This document shows, piece by piece, positions 50,901-57,117 of a stretch of DNA of 58,006 nt. Below the pieces are notes generated by a model. It searched no databases and was not told the origin of the DNA. It worked only from the letters and a program-made list of their open reading frames with translations. This DNA comes from a bacterium ADurb.Bin236 (GTDB lineage: Bacteria; UBP15; UBA6099). Each line of letters starts with the position of its first letter. Within the stretch, counting starts at the first letter, position 1. The position numbers and the translations under genes were made by a program. The DNA is taken from contig MWCD01000021.1 in assembly GCA_002069885.1 (NCBI GenBank), forward strand, positions 1-58,006. The letters are read 5' to 3'.

Positions 50901-51982
50901 ATGGGGAAGCCATCGTATTTGCTTGAGATTATTTCCGCAGCATTTTGTTTCCAATCATCTGGATGCTCGGAAAAGCTGTTACTACTATTAATTAAGCCGA
51001 GACAGAATTCTGTTGCATTGTCAGTAATTGGCTTCAAATCTATGAATTCGCAGTTGCTTTTCATTCTTGAACTTTCAAGATATCTGAATATGGGGTCTTT
51101 GGGAGAACGCACAGTCAGCGCAACTTTCCAGTTTCTTGATCTGCCAGTTCTTCCACCAATTTGCTCCATAAGCTTTTGAAGTATTTGTTCATCTTCAGGT
51201 TCATCAACAAGAAGAAGAGTAGTGCGCTCAGGAACAATCGCTTCGTACCACGAACCGTCTGTCATGGCAGCAATATTAGCCCACAATACCTGCCATCCTT
51301 TTGTAGCGGCTTTTTCTGCCCCTGCTTCTATTAGAAACTTGGTTTTTCCTATTCCTCCGGGGCCACAAATCACACAGAATAATTTGTCAGAGGACAAGAA
51401 AGCATCAAAATTATCAAGTTCGGTATCTCTACCAATCAATTCAGCATTTGTTGCCCGTGATAAGAACGGCGTATAGTATTCAAATCGCTCTCTTGCTTCT
51501 GGAAGGGTAAGGAATACTCTCGTTTGATTTTGGAAATAAGATCGTTCTATCTCAGGATGTTCATCAAGCTTTGCGTCAAGTATGCCTTGGTTCCAATATG
51601 TTGCAGTCAAACCCATTTCTCTAAACAGCGGGACAACTTGTTTATTCCAAGTTTCATCATCGGGAGGGTTAAACACCGCATTTGTCATCAACACCCAGTT
51701 GTTAACGTCTCGCCATTGATTATGTCTGGTGTGGCCGGATTCTCTGTACTCTTTGATTTTTGTCGCTTCCTTCTTTGCTTCACTTATCGCTTTCGAGGCC
51801 GATTCATCTCCAATGTATTTAGCTTGATACACCGTTTGCTTATCACCGGAAAGTATATCTTGTCCCCCATCTTTTCCCGGGCGATCAAAAATCGTCGCAT
51901 TGCTGTCCTCAAAGTAAATTATCGTTCCACAAAAACCTTGAAAAACGTGACTGCTAATCATTCCCCAATTTCTTTTGCTCAT
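47927..51982 (-). CDS. STAND NTPase with N-terminal PD-(D/E)xK nuclease domain (Avs-like)
   Basis: A 1351-aa protein. ATG 51982 (MSKRNWGMIS) is preferred over 52009 because AAGAGG lies eight bases before it. Residues 15-60 form a Mrr/Cap4-like nuclease motif: GKDGGQD with D42, then TVYQAKY with Q53-x-K55. Residues 207-214 are Walker A (GPGGIGKT), about 256-261 Walker B (LLLVDE), and VALTVRS is a sensor-1-like motif. The C-terminal 900 residues are helical, probably TPR-like repeats that sense the trigger. This is the domain order of the antiviral STAND (Avs) proteins, which detect phage proteins and oligomerise to activate the nuclease. The gene precedes a HEPN-like gene and is AT-rich. Confidence 0.8.
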   Translation of the reverse strand: MSKRNWGMISSHVFQGFCGTIIYFEDSNATIFDRPGKDGGQDILSGDKQTVYQAKYIGDESASKAISEAKKEATKIKEYRESGHTRHNQWRDVNNWVLMTNAVFNPPDDETWNKQVVPLFREMGLTATYWNQGILDAKLDEHPEIERSYFQNQTRVFLTLPEARERFEYYTPFLSRATNAELIGRDTELDNFDAFLSSDKLFCVICGPGGIGKTKFLIEAGAEKAATKGWQVLWANIAAMTDGSWYEAIVPERTTLLLVDEPEDEQILQKLMEQIGGRTGRSRNWKVALTVRSPKDPIFRYLESSRMKSNCEFIDLKPITDNATEFCLGLINSSNSFSEHPDDWKQNAAEIISSKYDGFPIWISLAIHILEKKGRVGDFPDTADELAEEYLREIYSEQDDFPKEHVQGLLRWTALIRTVNREDDALLKIILNETGIGDITKLRELIKRLIERRVIIKRGAYDRLIEIKPDVIRDYILQEWLIYDPDTASRPLEPSEDAKRIVQAVINNIKQGFLRRIDNTILISLARTEWQLRILNDERGREVSLIGHFFRELHSITKDLTASARILAAGTIADIAPVRPMDVIEFSKIVRMNRCNKEEVYELTEKRIIGQDDVILELAWPVMHAATGARGEAEKIKVLSELCELVDAEEIISKNSPAGLPNDGKRAMQMLKRVLEGGQRFLEQYDEQAKDIVMERLEQIEQGTLQSDKLKSLEIMLKSITAVERQQSSLDGYKITIQKYIVLPRDHVWRIRDKVKTKVKQLLEKDMEDYEIINMLWASFRSMHSNMLSSLRILVDKDDEDKDIKTISLFKSELKDNLKWAYETLSKKENMNHKEITAARKVWEWHYRYDKDHEFKEAADSLEKLYMRNELVKEFDPLVNDANWSERRRIANEKATELASKDENAISEFVDRALEFFGDANKLANIYSIAYALGQMAPEKDCITTHLKNAFKKPGDDPHFVFATYIAGSWVYALRERKEDALSVLKMLYELPASAEEKVPFIREAYRPYYSDNYKLISDEEVTFLISAYDAFKSADKLVEYLQIIGWTFTYNWEDYKRVVGAVLNDMNASEIENGFKTLANSIYHGVRQLIDDNKKELIPDNIGEWLLDLMLEMPMPDVVGDVTLPHIEMILDHSSRPSIKWLVDALNYRLTLVGEGETEKSRVIPLRLHLSKYVQPINSHDLSNDAARKDIEALLGFIDNKGWLGYVLPEYLFDVDPDGLLIPDIVKERLDGFQSKDADAVWKWSRIAGQYPMNSDAWRKMAISACRFADRADEKTRLDIFVSLIERKIEGWSSSPGEVPPHFYEKVEKARQMLESETDVFLKSFWEWNHENAQSELQHHIEIAKEMSEE

Positions 51983-52539
51983 CGCATAAACCTCTTTAAT
52001 ACTTGGCATCCCGATTCAGGGCGTCATGATATTTGCAAAGTACAACTCTAGCTGTTGATTTTTCGTATTCTACATTTATTTCTTGATATAATATCATGTT
52101 TTCTTTGACAAAACTAGCATATACTGACAATTGGTTACATAAATAGAATGCTTGTCATGATAGAATAATACTAACGCAATAACCTGCTTAGAAAACGCTG
52201 CTAATTGCGAAAACAGGCACAAGTTTTGCGATGAAACGCTTTTCCGAAGTGTCTTTTGTTTGCATTACTCGCGCAAGAGCAACACATAAAAACTTCGAAT
52301 AATGACTTTACGCAACATTATGATGGCAATGATAAAACACCCCCAAACGAGTTTGGGGGGTGGCACCCGGAATTGGTTATGTTAGAGTGCCGGATTCTTC
52401 AATACAGTTATTTAATTTCATCTGCGTCCATCATCATATTCATGACTTATACCAAACAATATGATGCGAGAAGATTGGCAAATGAGGTTTGGGGAAAGAA
52501 CCATTTTCAAAGGGTTTTTCGCCAACCGCTGCATGCGGG
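51983..52539. other. 557-base intergenic region upstream of the STAND gene
   Basis: AT-rich to about 52380. It holds the cassette promoter region (no convincing -35/-10 pair found) and the right inverted repeat. No gene was seen; a 131-codon open frame across the repeat has a repeat-derived peptide. Confidence 0.6.
52336..52368. repeat. Right inverted repeat of the defence cassette (palindromic)
   Basis: The palindrome CACCCCCAAAC/GTTTGGGGGG followed by TGGCACCC. Its reverse complement matches the left copy at 46856 apart from one base. The arrangement is outward-facing GGGTGCC at both ends. Confidence 0.85.
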
Positions 52540-53586
52540 TTACAGCAGGGAGTCCATGTGTTCGGCGACGCCGAAGACGTCTTTGACGGGGTGTTTCTCG
52601 CCGGAGTCGTCCACGAGGAACCCGTTGAAGAGTCCGAGAGGCTGCCGGTAGTGGGTCTTGAAGACGCCGAGGTTGAGGTCTTCCACTTTCAGCCCCTGCG
52701 GCGCGAAATCCAGTTCGACCCTTCCATCGTGGTCGCTGATGCGCCACGGCTTCTTCGTGTCGGCTTCGTCGAACTCGAACTTGATCGGCCCAAGCAGAGA
52801 GATTTCCGGGCCGTGCCAGATGGCGCACTCGTTCCACGAGCGCTGGTCTTCGATAAGGTTGTCCGTAAGGTTCGCCCCTATCACCCGCCCTTTCGAGTCG
52901 AACGCTGCGAAGTTCGCCCACTTCCACCAGAACCGGCGCGGGTAGTACGCCTTATGCACGTCGATGAGTGCGATGTCCCGCGTCGGGTCCAGCCTTACGC
53001 TCTCCCCGCCGACCTTCAACTCTCCCTCCGCCGGGCACACCACCTTGTGCGAATACATCGCGCTCGCGTCGCCGAGCGGCAGGCTGACTATGAGCGGCTG
53101 CACTTTCGAGAGGTCTTCCAGCGCGCGGAACCGCCCGGACAGAGCCGGGATTCCTTTCGACGCGGCTATATCCGCCCGTATCTCGTGCCGCCCCTTGTCT
53201 ATGTGGTTTTCATATTCGAGCTTGTATCCGGGGAGTTTCGCGCTTGAGCGACCGTCGAAGAGCGACTCCGCCACCTTTGCCGCTCCCGGGGGCAGCATCC
53301 TGCGCTGCTCGTGCAGTTTCCCCGTCCGGCGGTCGTACGCGAAGAAAAATGTTTTCGCCGTTATCCCCGCGTCGAAGATAACCGTGCCGAAATAGAAGTC
53401 GGGATGAATGACGGCGTAGTGCTGCCAGTCCTTGAGCCGGAGCCGCCTGAGAGCGCGGGGCGCGGCCCCTCCCATCAGCGGGTCGGCGTCAAGCATGTTC
53501 AGATTGCGAAACGGCGACTTGAACACGCCGAGGTTGAACTTGCCGTTTTCCACTATCCTGTCGGGCGTTTCCAGCAGCGTTCTCAT
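52540..53586 (-). CDS. DUF2804 domain protein
   Basis: A 348-aa protein of the DUF2804 family, recognised by WKWANFAAFDSKGRVIGANLTD, the LLGPIKFEFDEAD stretch, then WRISDHDGRVELDFAPQGL and FNGFLVDDSGEK near the C-terminus. It has no signal peptide and looks like a two-lobed beta protein. The function of the family is not known to me. It is divergent from the amidohydrolase at 53808. Confidence 0.8.
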   Translation of the reverse strand: MRTLLETPDRIVENGKFNLGVFKSPFRNLNMLDADPLMGGAAPRALRRLRLKDWQHYAVIHPDFYFGTVIFDAGITAKTFFFAYDRRTGKLHEQRRMLPPGAAKVAESLFDGRSSAKLPGYKLEYENHIDKGRHEIRADIAASKGIPALSGRFRALEDLSKVQPLIVSLPLGDASAMYSHKVVCPAEGELKVGGESVRLDPTRDIALIDVHKAYYPRRFWWKWANFAAFDSKGRVIGANLTDNLIEDQRSWNECAIWHGPEISLLGPIKFEFDEADTKKPWRISDHDGRVELDFAPQGLKVEDLNLGVFKTHYRQPLGLFNGFLVDDSGEKHPVKDVFGVAEHMDSLL

Positions 53587-53807
53587 GTGTGGGCCTCCCC
53601 GGCCCGCCGGGCTGCGCGCGGGCGTCCGGCCTTTGGCGGCCGGATATCAATTTAACCCCGCCTTGCGGCGGCGTGTCAAGCTTCGAGTCGGAACGCGGCG
53701 CTCGCCACCGATTAAAAAAAACACTGGTCATTTCCCCCCGGCGCGGCCACAATATCCCAAACGGGGCGAACCCGCGCCGCGCGCGCGCCCCCCTTGCGGA
53801 GATTCGC

Positions 53808-54851
53808 ATGTATACTCACAAATTCAAAGACTGCCGTTCGCTGTCCGAACTGCCGTGGTTTAAAATAAACGACGCCGGACGACTGGTTCTCGCAGAGCCG
53901 GAAAAGGTCGGCCCGATAATCGACTTCCACTCCCACCTCGGGTTCGCCATCTTCTTCTCGCCCCCCCTCGACCTGCGCAGGCGCGCTCCGGAAACGCTCC
54001 ACAACTTCCCGATGCGCGGCGTAGAAGTGGACCTCGACCTCGAATCCGGCCTCAACCTCGAACTCAACCAGCCCGGCCGCGTCGTCAAACAGTACATCCA
54101 GTCCATGTTCACCAACAAGGGCGACCAAGCCACCCACACCGTCCCCAATATTAAGGAAGAAATGGCTGACATGAATATCGAGCGCGCCATCGTCATGGCC
54201 ATTGATTTCCCGTTCGGCGCACAGAACTCCGAAGCCTACCTAGACGCCATGCGCGGCGAGGACAGCCTAGTTCCGTTCGTCGCCGTCAACCCCCTGCGCC
54301 CCGGATGGGAAGAGCGCATGGACCGCCACATCGCCAACGGCGCGCGCGGCCTCAAAGTCCATCCGTACTCAGAATTCATGACCAGCGACCACCCGTTCGT
54401 AATCAGGATGCTCCGCCGCTGGGAACGCTACGGCCTGCCCGTCCTCTTTCACACCGCTTTCAACAGCATCGCTCCTGGATTCCTCCAACTCCTCGCCCGC
54501 ATGGAAACCTACGAAAAAGCCCTCCGCAGATTTCCCAACATTAAGTTCGTCCTCGGCCACGCCGGCATGGACTTCTTCGAGAAGGCCATCGAGTACGCCC
54601 ACAAATACGACAACGTGTATCTTGAGATAGACGGCCAGCCCCCCGCCAACCTCGAACGCATCTGCGACAGCGTTGACCACAGCCGCCTGCTGTTCGGCAC
54701 GGACTGGCCGTTCTTCCCGATGGCCCTCGCCCTTGCCAAAGTCTTCATCGGCGTCCGCGGAGACGAATCGCTTACCCGGAAACTGCTCTATGACAACGCC
54801 GCCGAACTCCTCGGCTCCTCGCAACCGTCGTCCGCTTCCGCGTCGGCCTGA
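53808..54851 (+). CDS. Amidohydrolase family (amidohydrolase_2 type) metal-dependent hydrolase
   Basis: A 347-aa protein; ATG 53808 after GCGGAG. Metal-site motifs of the TIM-barrel family: IIDFHSHLGFA (HxH), LKVHPYSEF, VLFHTAFNS, FVLGHAGM and LLFGTDWPF. These fit amidohydrolase_2 enzymes such as decarboxylases of aromatic or hydroxy acids and sugar lactonase relatives. The C-terminal tail is Ser/Ala-rich. The substrate is unknown. Confidence 0.85.
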   Translation: MYTHKFKDCRSLSELPWFKINDAGRLVLAEPEKVGPIIDFHSHLGFAIFFSPPLDLRRRAPETLHNFPMRGVEVDLDLESGLNLELNQPGRVVKQYIQSMFTNKGDQATHTVPNIKEEMADMNIERAIVMAIDFPFGAQNSEAYLDAMRGEDSLVPFVAVNPLRPGWEERMDRHIANGARGLKVHPYSEFMTSDHPFVIRMLRRWERYGLPVLFHTAFNSIAPGFLQLLARMETYEKALRRFPNIKFVLGHAGMDFFEKAIEYAHKYDNVYLEIDGQPPANLERICDSVDHSRLLFGTDWPFFPMALALAKVFIGVRGDESLTRKLLYDNAAELLGSSQPSSASASA

Positions 54852-54889
54852 CACAAGCGCAGAGCTCTACAGGCAGAGGCAAAGATTTG

Positions 54890-54923
54890 TTAAGGGAAAA
54901 CTTTTGAAAAAGTTTCTCTAAGG
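54890..54923. repeat. Imperfect relative of the AAGGGAAAACTTTT hairpin
   Basis: TTAAGGGAAAACTTTTGAAA followed by AAGTTTCTCTAAGG. It combines one arm of the 5132 palindrome with one arm of the 4902 hairpin. It lies 39 bases after the amidohydrolase stop, so it could act as its terminator. Confidence 0.5.
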
Positions 54924-55041
54924 CCGCCGGAACCGGCCCGCTATTCCCCGCCTTTTCCTTCTTCCTTTCTTCTTTCCGCTTTCTCACATCCTCCGCTGCC
55001 GGCGCCGCGAGAAAGAGTCGAACAAATATACCCGGCCCCTA

Positions 55042-55070
55042 TTGATTATATTTTGGAGCTGTCCTATATT
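55042..55070 (+). promoter_or_regulatory. Sigma-70 promoter of rpsT
   Basis: TTGATT (55042-55047), a 17-base spacer and TATATT (55065-55070), about 63 bases before the start codon. It leaves room for a leader that could carry S20 autoregulation. Confidence 0.65.
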
Positions 55071-55132
55071 ATATCGTCCGGCACAGACGCCGGCTGTTTG
55101 ATTTATTACGCGATACGCTTTGGGAGATGGAT

Positions 55133-55396
55133 ATGCCGAATGTAAAGTCAGCAGAAAAAAGACTGAGACAGAACGAGAAAAGAAGAGAGAGAAACCGCGC
55201 CGAGAAGTCCAAGATGCGCACGGCCATCAAAAAGGCCGAGACCGCTATCTCAGACAGCGACGCCGCAGCCGCGAAGACCGCGGTTCTCGACGCCTGCAAG
55301 GCCCTCGATAAGACCGCCCAGAAGGGCGTCGTCCACAAAAACATGGCCGACCGCAAGAAATCCCGCCTCGTCAAAATGCTCAACAAAAAGAGCTGA
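55133..55396 (+). CDS. rpsT: Small ribosomal subunit protein S20
   Basis: An 87-aa protein. ATG 55133 is chosen because GGGAG ends six bases before it, while ATG 55127 overlaps the Shine-Dalgarno. The sequence is classic S20: MPNVKSAEKRLRQNEKRRE, basic N-terminal helix, KSKMRTAIKKAE and GVVHKNMADRKKSRL at the C-terminus. It binds 16S rRNA in the 30S subunit. The terminator lies 70 bases downstream. Confidence 0.95.
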   Translation: MPNVKSAEKRLRQNEKRRERNRAEKSKMRTAIKKAETAISDSDAAAAKTAVLDACKALDKTAQKGVVHKNMADRKKSRLVKMLNKKS

Positions 55397-55465
55397 GCCG
55401 GAAACCATCCCGCCCGAATGCGATAACACCCGCTCTCCGGCGCGACGGACAAAACTAACGGAAAC

Positions 55466-55493
55466 AAAAAAGCCCGCGACGGCGGGCTTTTTT
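55466..55493 (+). terminator. Rho-independent terminator of rpsT
   Basis: AGCCCGC/GCGGGCT stem with a short loop, A-run before and T-run after. Confidence 0.8.
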
Positions 55494-55496
55494 AAT

Positions 55497-55614
55497 TCAT
55501 ACCAGTTCTTAATTGATTTTACCCACCCGTTTGTGCGCCATGCACAAAATTTTTTCTTTTGCGCATGAGCGAAAACAGCGACAATTCATAGGTGATTCAA
55601 AATAATAAACCGTA
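55497..55614. repeat. 118-bp dispersed repeat, copy 1
   Basis: Direct copy of 57002-57117, about nine positions in ten identical from CAGTTCTTAATTG onward. It includes CCCACCCGTTTGTG, a TGTGC/GCACA hairpin and GCATGAGCGAAAACAGC. It sits between the two terminators of rpsT and carD. Confidence 0.8.
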
Positions 55615-55635
55615 TAAATGATTCAGGGATGAAAT

Positions 55636-55661
55636 AAAAAAGCCCGCTGTCGCGGGCTTTT
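55636..55661 (-). terminator. Rho-independent terminator of the CarD gene
   Basis: AGCCCGC/GCGGGCT stem with a TGTC loop; on the minus strand the flanking A-run gives a T-tail. Confidence 0.75.
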
Positions 55662-55688
55662 GATATCGTTTTCTCTACCTAGTCGCTA

Positions 55689-56168
55689 TCAGTGCAGCGC
55701 TTCCATCACGCATGCTTTCGCTTTTTCCATCGTCATCTTCTTGGCGCACACTATCTCGCCGACTATCAGGTTCATCGCGTTGTCCATCATCTTCTTCTCC
55801 CCCATGGACAACCCTTTTCTCTTATCTTTTATGTACAGGTTTCTCAGCACGTCCGCCACCTCGTGCACATCTCCCGTTCGTATCTTGTCCAGATTATGTT
55901 TGTATCTCCTGTTCCAGTTGGACGGCATGTCGGATGTCTTTTTGCACTTCAGCCCGTCAAGCACTTCGTCTATCACCTGCGTTTTGATAATCTTCCTTAC
56001 ACCTATCTCTTCGCAATTCTCCATCGGGATCATGACCGTCATTTTTTTCATCGTCAGGTTTACTATATAGTATTTCTTGGTCATACCCAGCACTTCTTGG
56101 TCCTGAATGGACTCTACCACGCCCACTCCGTGCAAAGGATGCAGAATCTTATCGCCGCATTTGTACAT
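55689..56168 (-). CDS. CarD family transcription factor
   Basis: A 159-aa protein. The N-terminal RID domain is typical: KCGDKILHPLHGVGVVESI, then KYYIVNLTMKKMTVMIP. The C-terminal helical DNA-binding domain is rich in Lys/Arg: SDMPSNWNRRYKHNLDKIRTGD and then RNLYIKDKRKGLSMGEKKMM. CarD binds the RNA polymerase beta subunit and stabilises open promoter complexes, often at rRNA and ribosomal protein genes; rpsT is the neighbour. It has its own strong promoter and terminator. Confidence 0.92.
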   Translation of the reverse strand: MYKCGDKILHPLHGVGVVESIQDQEVLGMTKKYYIVNLTMKKMTVMIPMENCEEIGVRKIIKTQVIDEVLDGLKCKKTSDMPSNWNRRYKHNLDKIRTGDVHEVADVLRNLYIKDKRKGLSMGEKKMMDNAMNLIVGEIVCAKKMTMEKAKACVMEALH

Positions 56169-56233
56169 GCCGTCCTCCTATATAGTATTTGTTTGAGATA
56201 ATGATTTGTATGATATTAAAACACATGACCCGC

Positions 56234-56262
56234 ATTTTACCACATAAGCAAGCCAAAGTCAA
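56234..56262 (-). promoter_or_regulatory. Strong sigma-70 promoter of the CarD gene
   Basis: TTGACT (56262-56257), a 17-base spacer and TAAAAT (56239-56234) inside an extended -10 TGTGGTAAAAT. 66 bases before the ATG. Confidence 0.75.
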
Positions 56263-56374
56263 TTTATCCGCGCCGGAAATCAAAAATTCTTTCAACAGCA
56301 AAGCTTTTTAGACAAAACAGCTGATTTGCACATATATCCCTCCTCTTAATAAGCTTTTGCCAATAATGAAAAAC

Positions 56375-56478
56375 AAGCCGATTTTGCGTTGAACGAAGTT
56401 CATCAAAATCGGCGGCCAAGAGTTTTTTTGGAAGGGGCGCGGGGAAACCTATTTTTGCAAAAAATGGTTGCCCCGCAA
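56375..56478. repeat. Double-hairpin dispersed repeat, copy C
   Basis: First stem GCCGATTTTG/CAAAATCGGC; the G-C pair of copies A and B is A-T here on both arms, a compensatory change. Second stem GCGGGGAAACC/GGTTGCCCCGC with a T/A-rich loop. It lies in the 352-base gap between the thioesterase and CarD genes, which otherwise holds only the CarD promoter. Confidence 0.8.
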
Positions 56479-56520
56479 ATCTAAAACATCATTAACCGCT
56501 TTTCATTACATTCTATTATA

Positions 56521-56970
56521 TCACGAATGAGAGCGAGGCAGCGCGCGGCCCTCAAGCTCTTCCATCGCTTCGATGACGTCCTGTGGGATATCAAGTTTTT
56601 TCCGGTTTCCATAGTCGTAGAACACGCCGAGGCTGGATCCGGCGGCAGCCACGATGCCCTGCCTTTCGCTCACAAGCCTGTAGTCCATTTTCAGTTCAGG
56701 CCCTTCCACGCTCGCCGCCCGGATGCCCACGCGCGCAGTGTCCGGATACGTCAGCGGCCGGATGAACTTGCAGTCGATCCAAGAGAGAATCGGCCCCAGT
56801 TTCTCTGTGTACATCCGGTTCACTATCCGCGTCCTTTCGCCGTAAACCACTCTGGCGTTCTCAAAATACTTGAAATAGACGCAGTTGTTCACATGCTGAA
56901 ACGCGTCCATGTCGCCCCAGTCAACCTTAGTGTCAACGATAAGCTTGTAGCCTTCAAAGATGTCTTCCAT
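56521..56970 (-). CDS. Acyl-CoA thioesterase (4HBT hot-dog fold)
   Basis: A 149-aa protein. ATG 56970 follows GGAGGAACGGC; the longer frame upstream runs through the dispersed repeat at 57002 and has no homology. The hot-dog signature VDWGDMDAFQHVNNCVYFKYFENAR carries the catalytic Asp. RPLTYPDTARVGIRAAS follows. It would hydrolyse acyl-CoA or acyl-ACP thioesters in the cytoplasm. The Asp of DMDAF is the nucleophile or general base in this family. Confidence 0.88.
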   Translation of the reverse strand: MEDIFEGYKLIVDTKVDWGDMDAFQHVNNCVYFKYFENARVVYGERTRIVNRMYTEKLGPILSWIDCKFIRPLTYPDTARVGIRAASVEGPELKMDYRLVSERQGIVAAAGSSLGVFYDYGNRKKLDIPQDVIEAMEELEGRALPRSHS

Positions 56971-57001
56971 GCCGTTCCTCCGGTAGATATGCGTTCGAAA
57001 T

Positions 57002-57117
57002 TTATGCCAGTTCTTAATTGATTTTACCCACCCGTTTGTGTGCCATGCACAAAATTTTTCTTTTGTGCATGAGCGAAAACAGCAACGATTCATGGGTAAT
57101 TCCAAATAATAAGTCGT
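57002..57117. repeat. 118-bp dispersed repeat, copy 2
   Basis: Direct copy of 55497-55614 and in the same orientation. It ends immediately at the stop codon of the glycosyltransferase gene and begins 31 bases upstream of the thioesterase ATG. Confidence 0.8.

Larger units (their letters stand above)
46856..52368. mobile_element. AT-rich two-gene cassette bounded by inverted repeats
   Basis: 5.5 kb with composition unlike the GC-rich flanks, holding the STAND and HEPN-like genes on one strand and closed by 32-33-bp inverted copies of a palindrome. No integrase or transposase is inside, and no obvious target-site duplication was seen. A defence cassette moved by a trans-acting element, or inserted between repeat hairpins, is the best reading. 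Confidence 0.65.
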
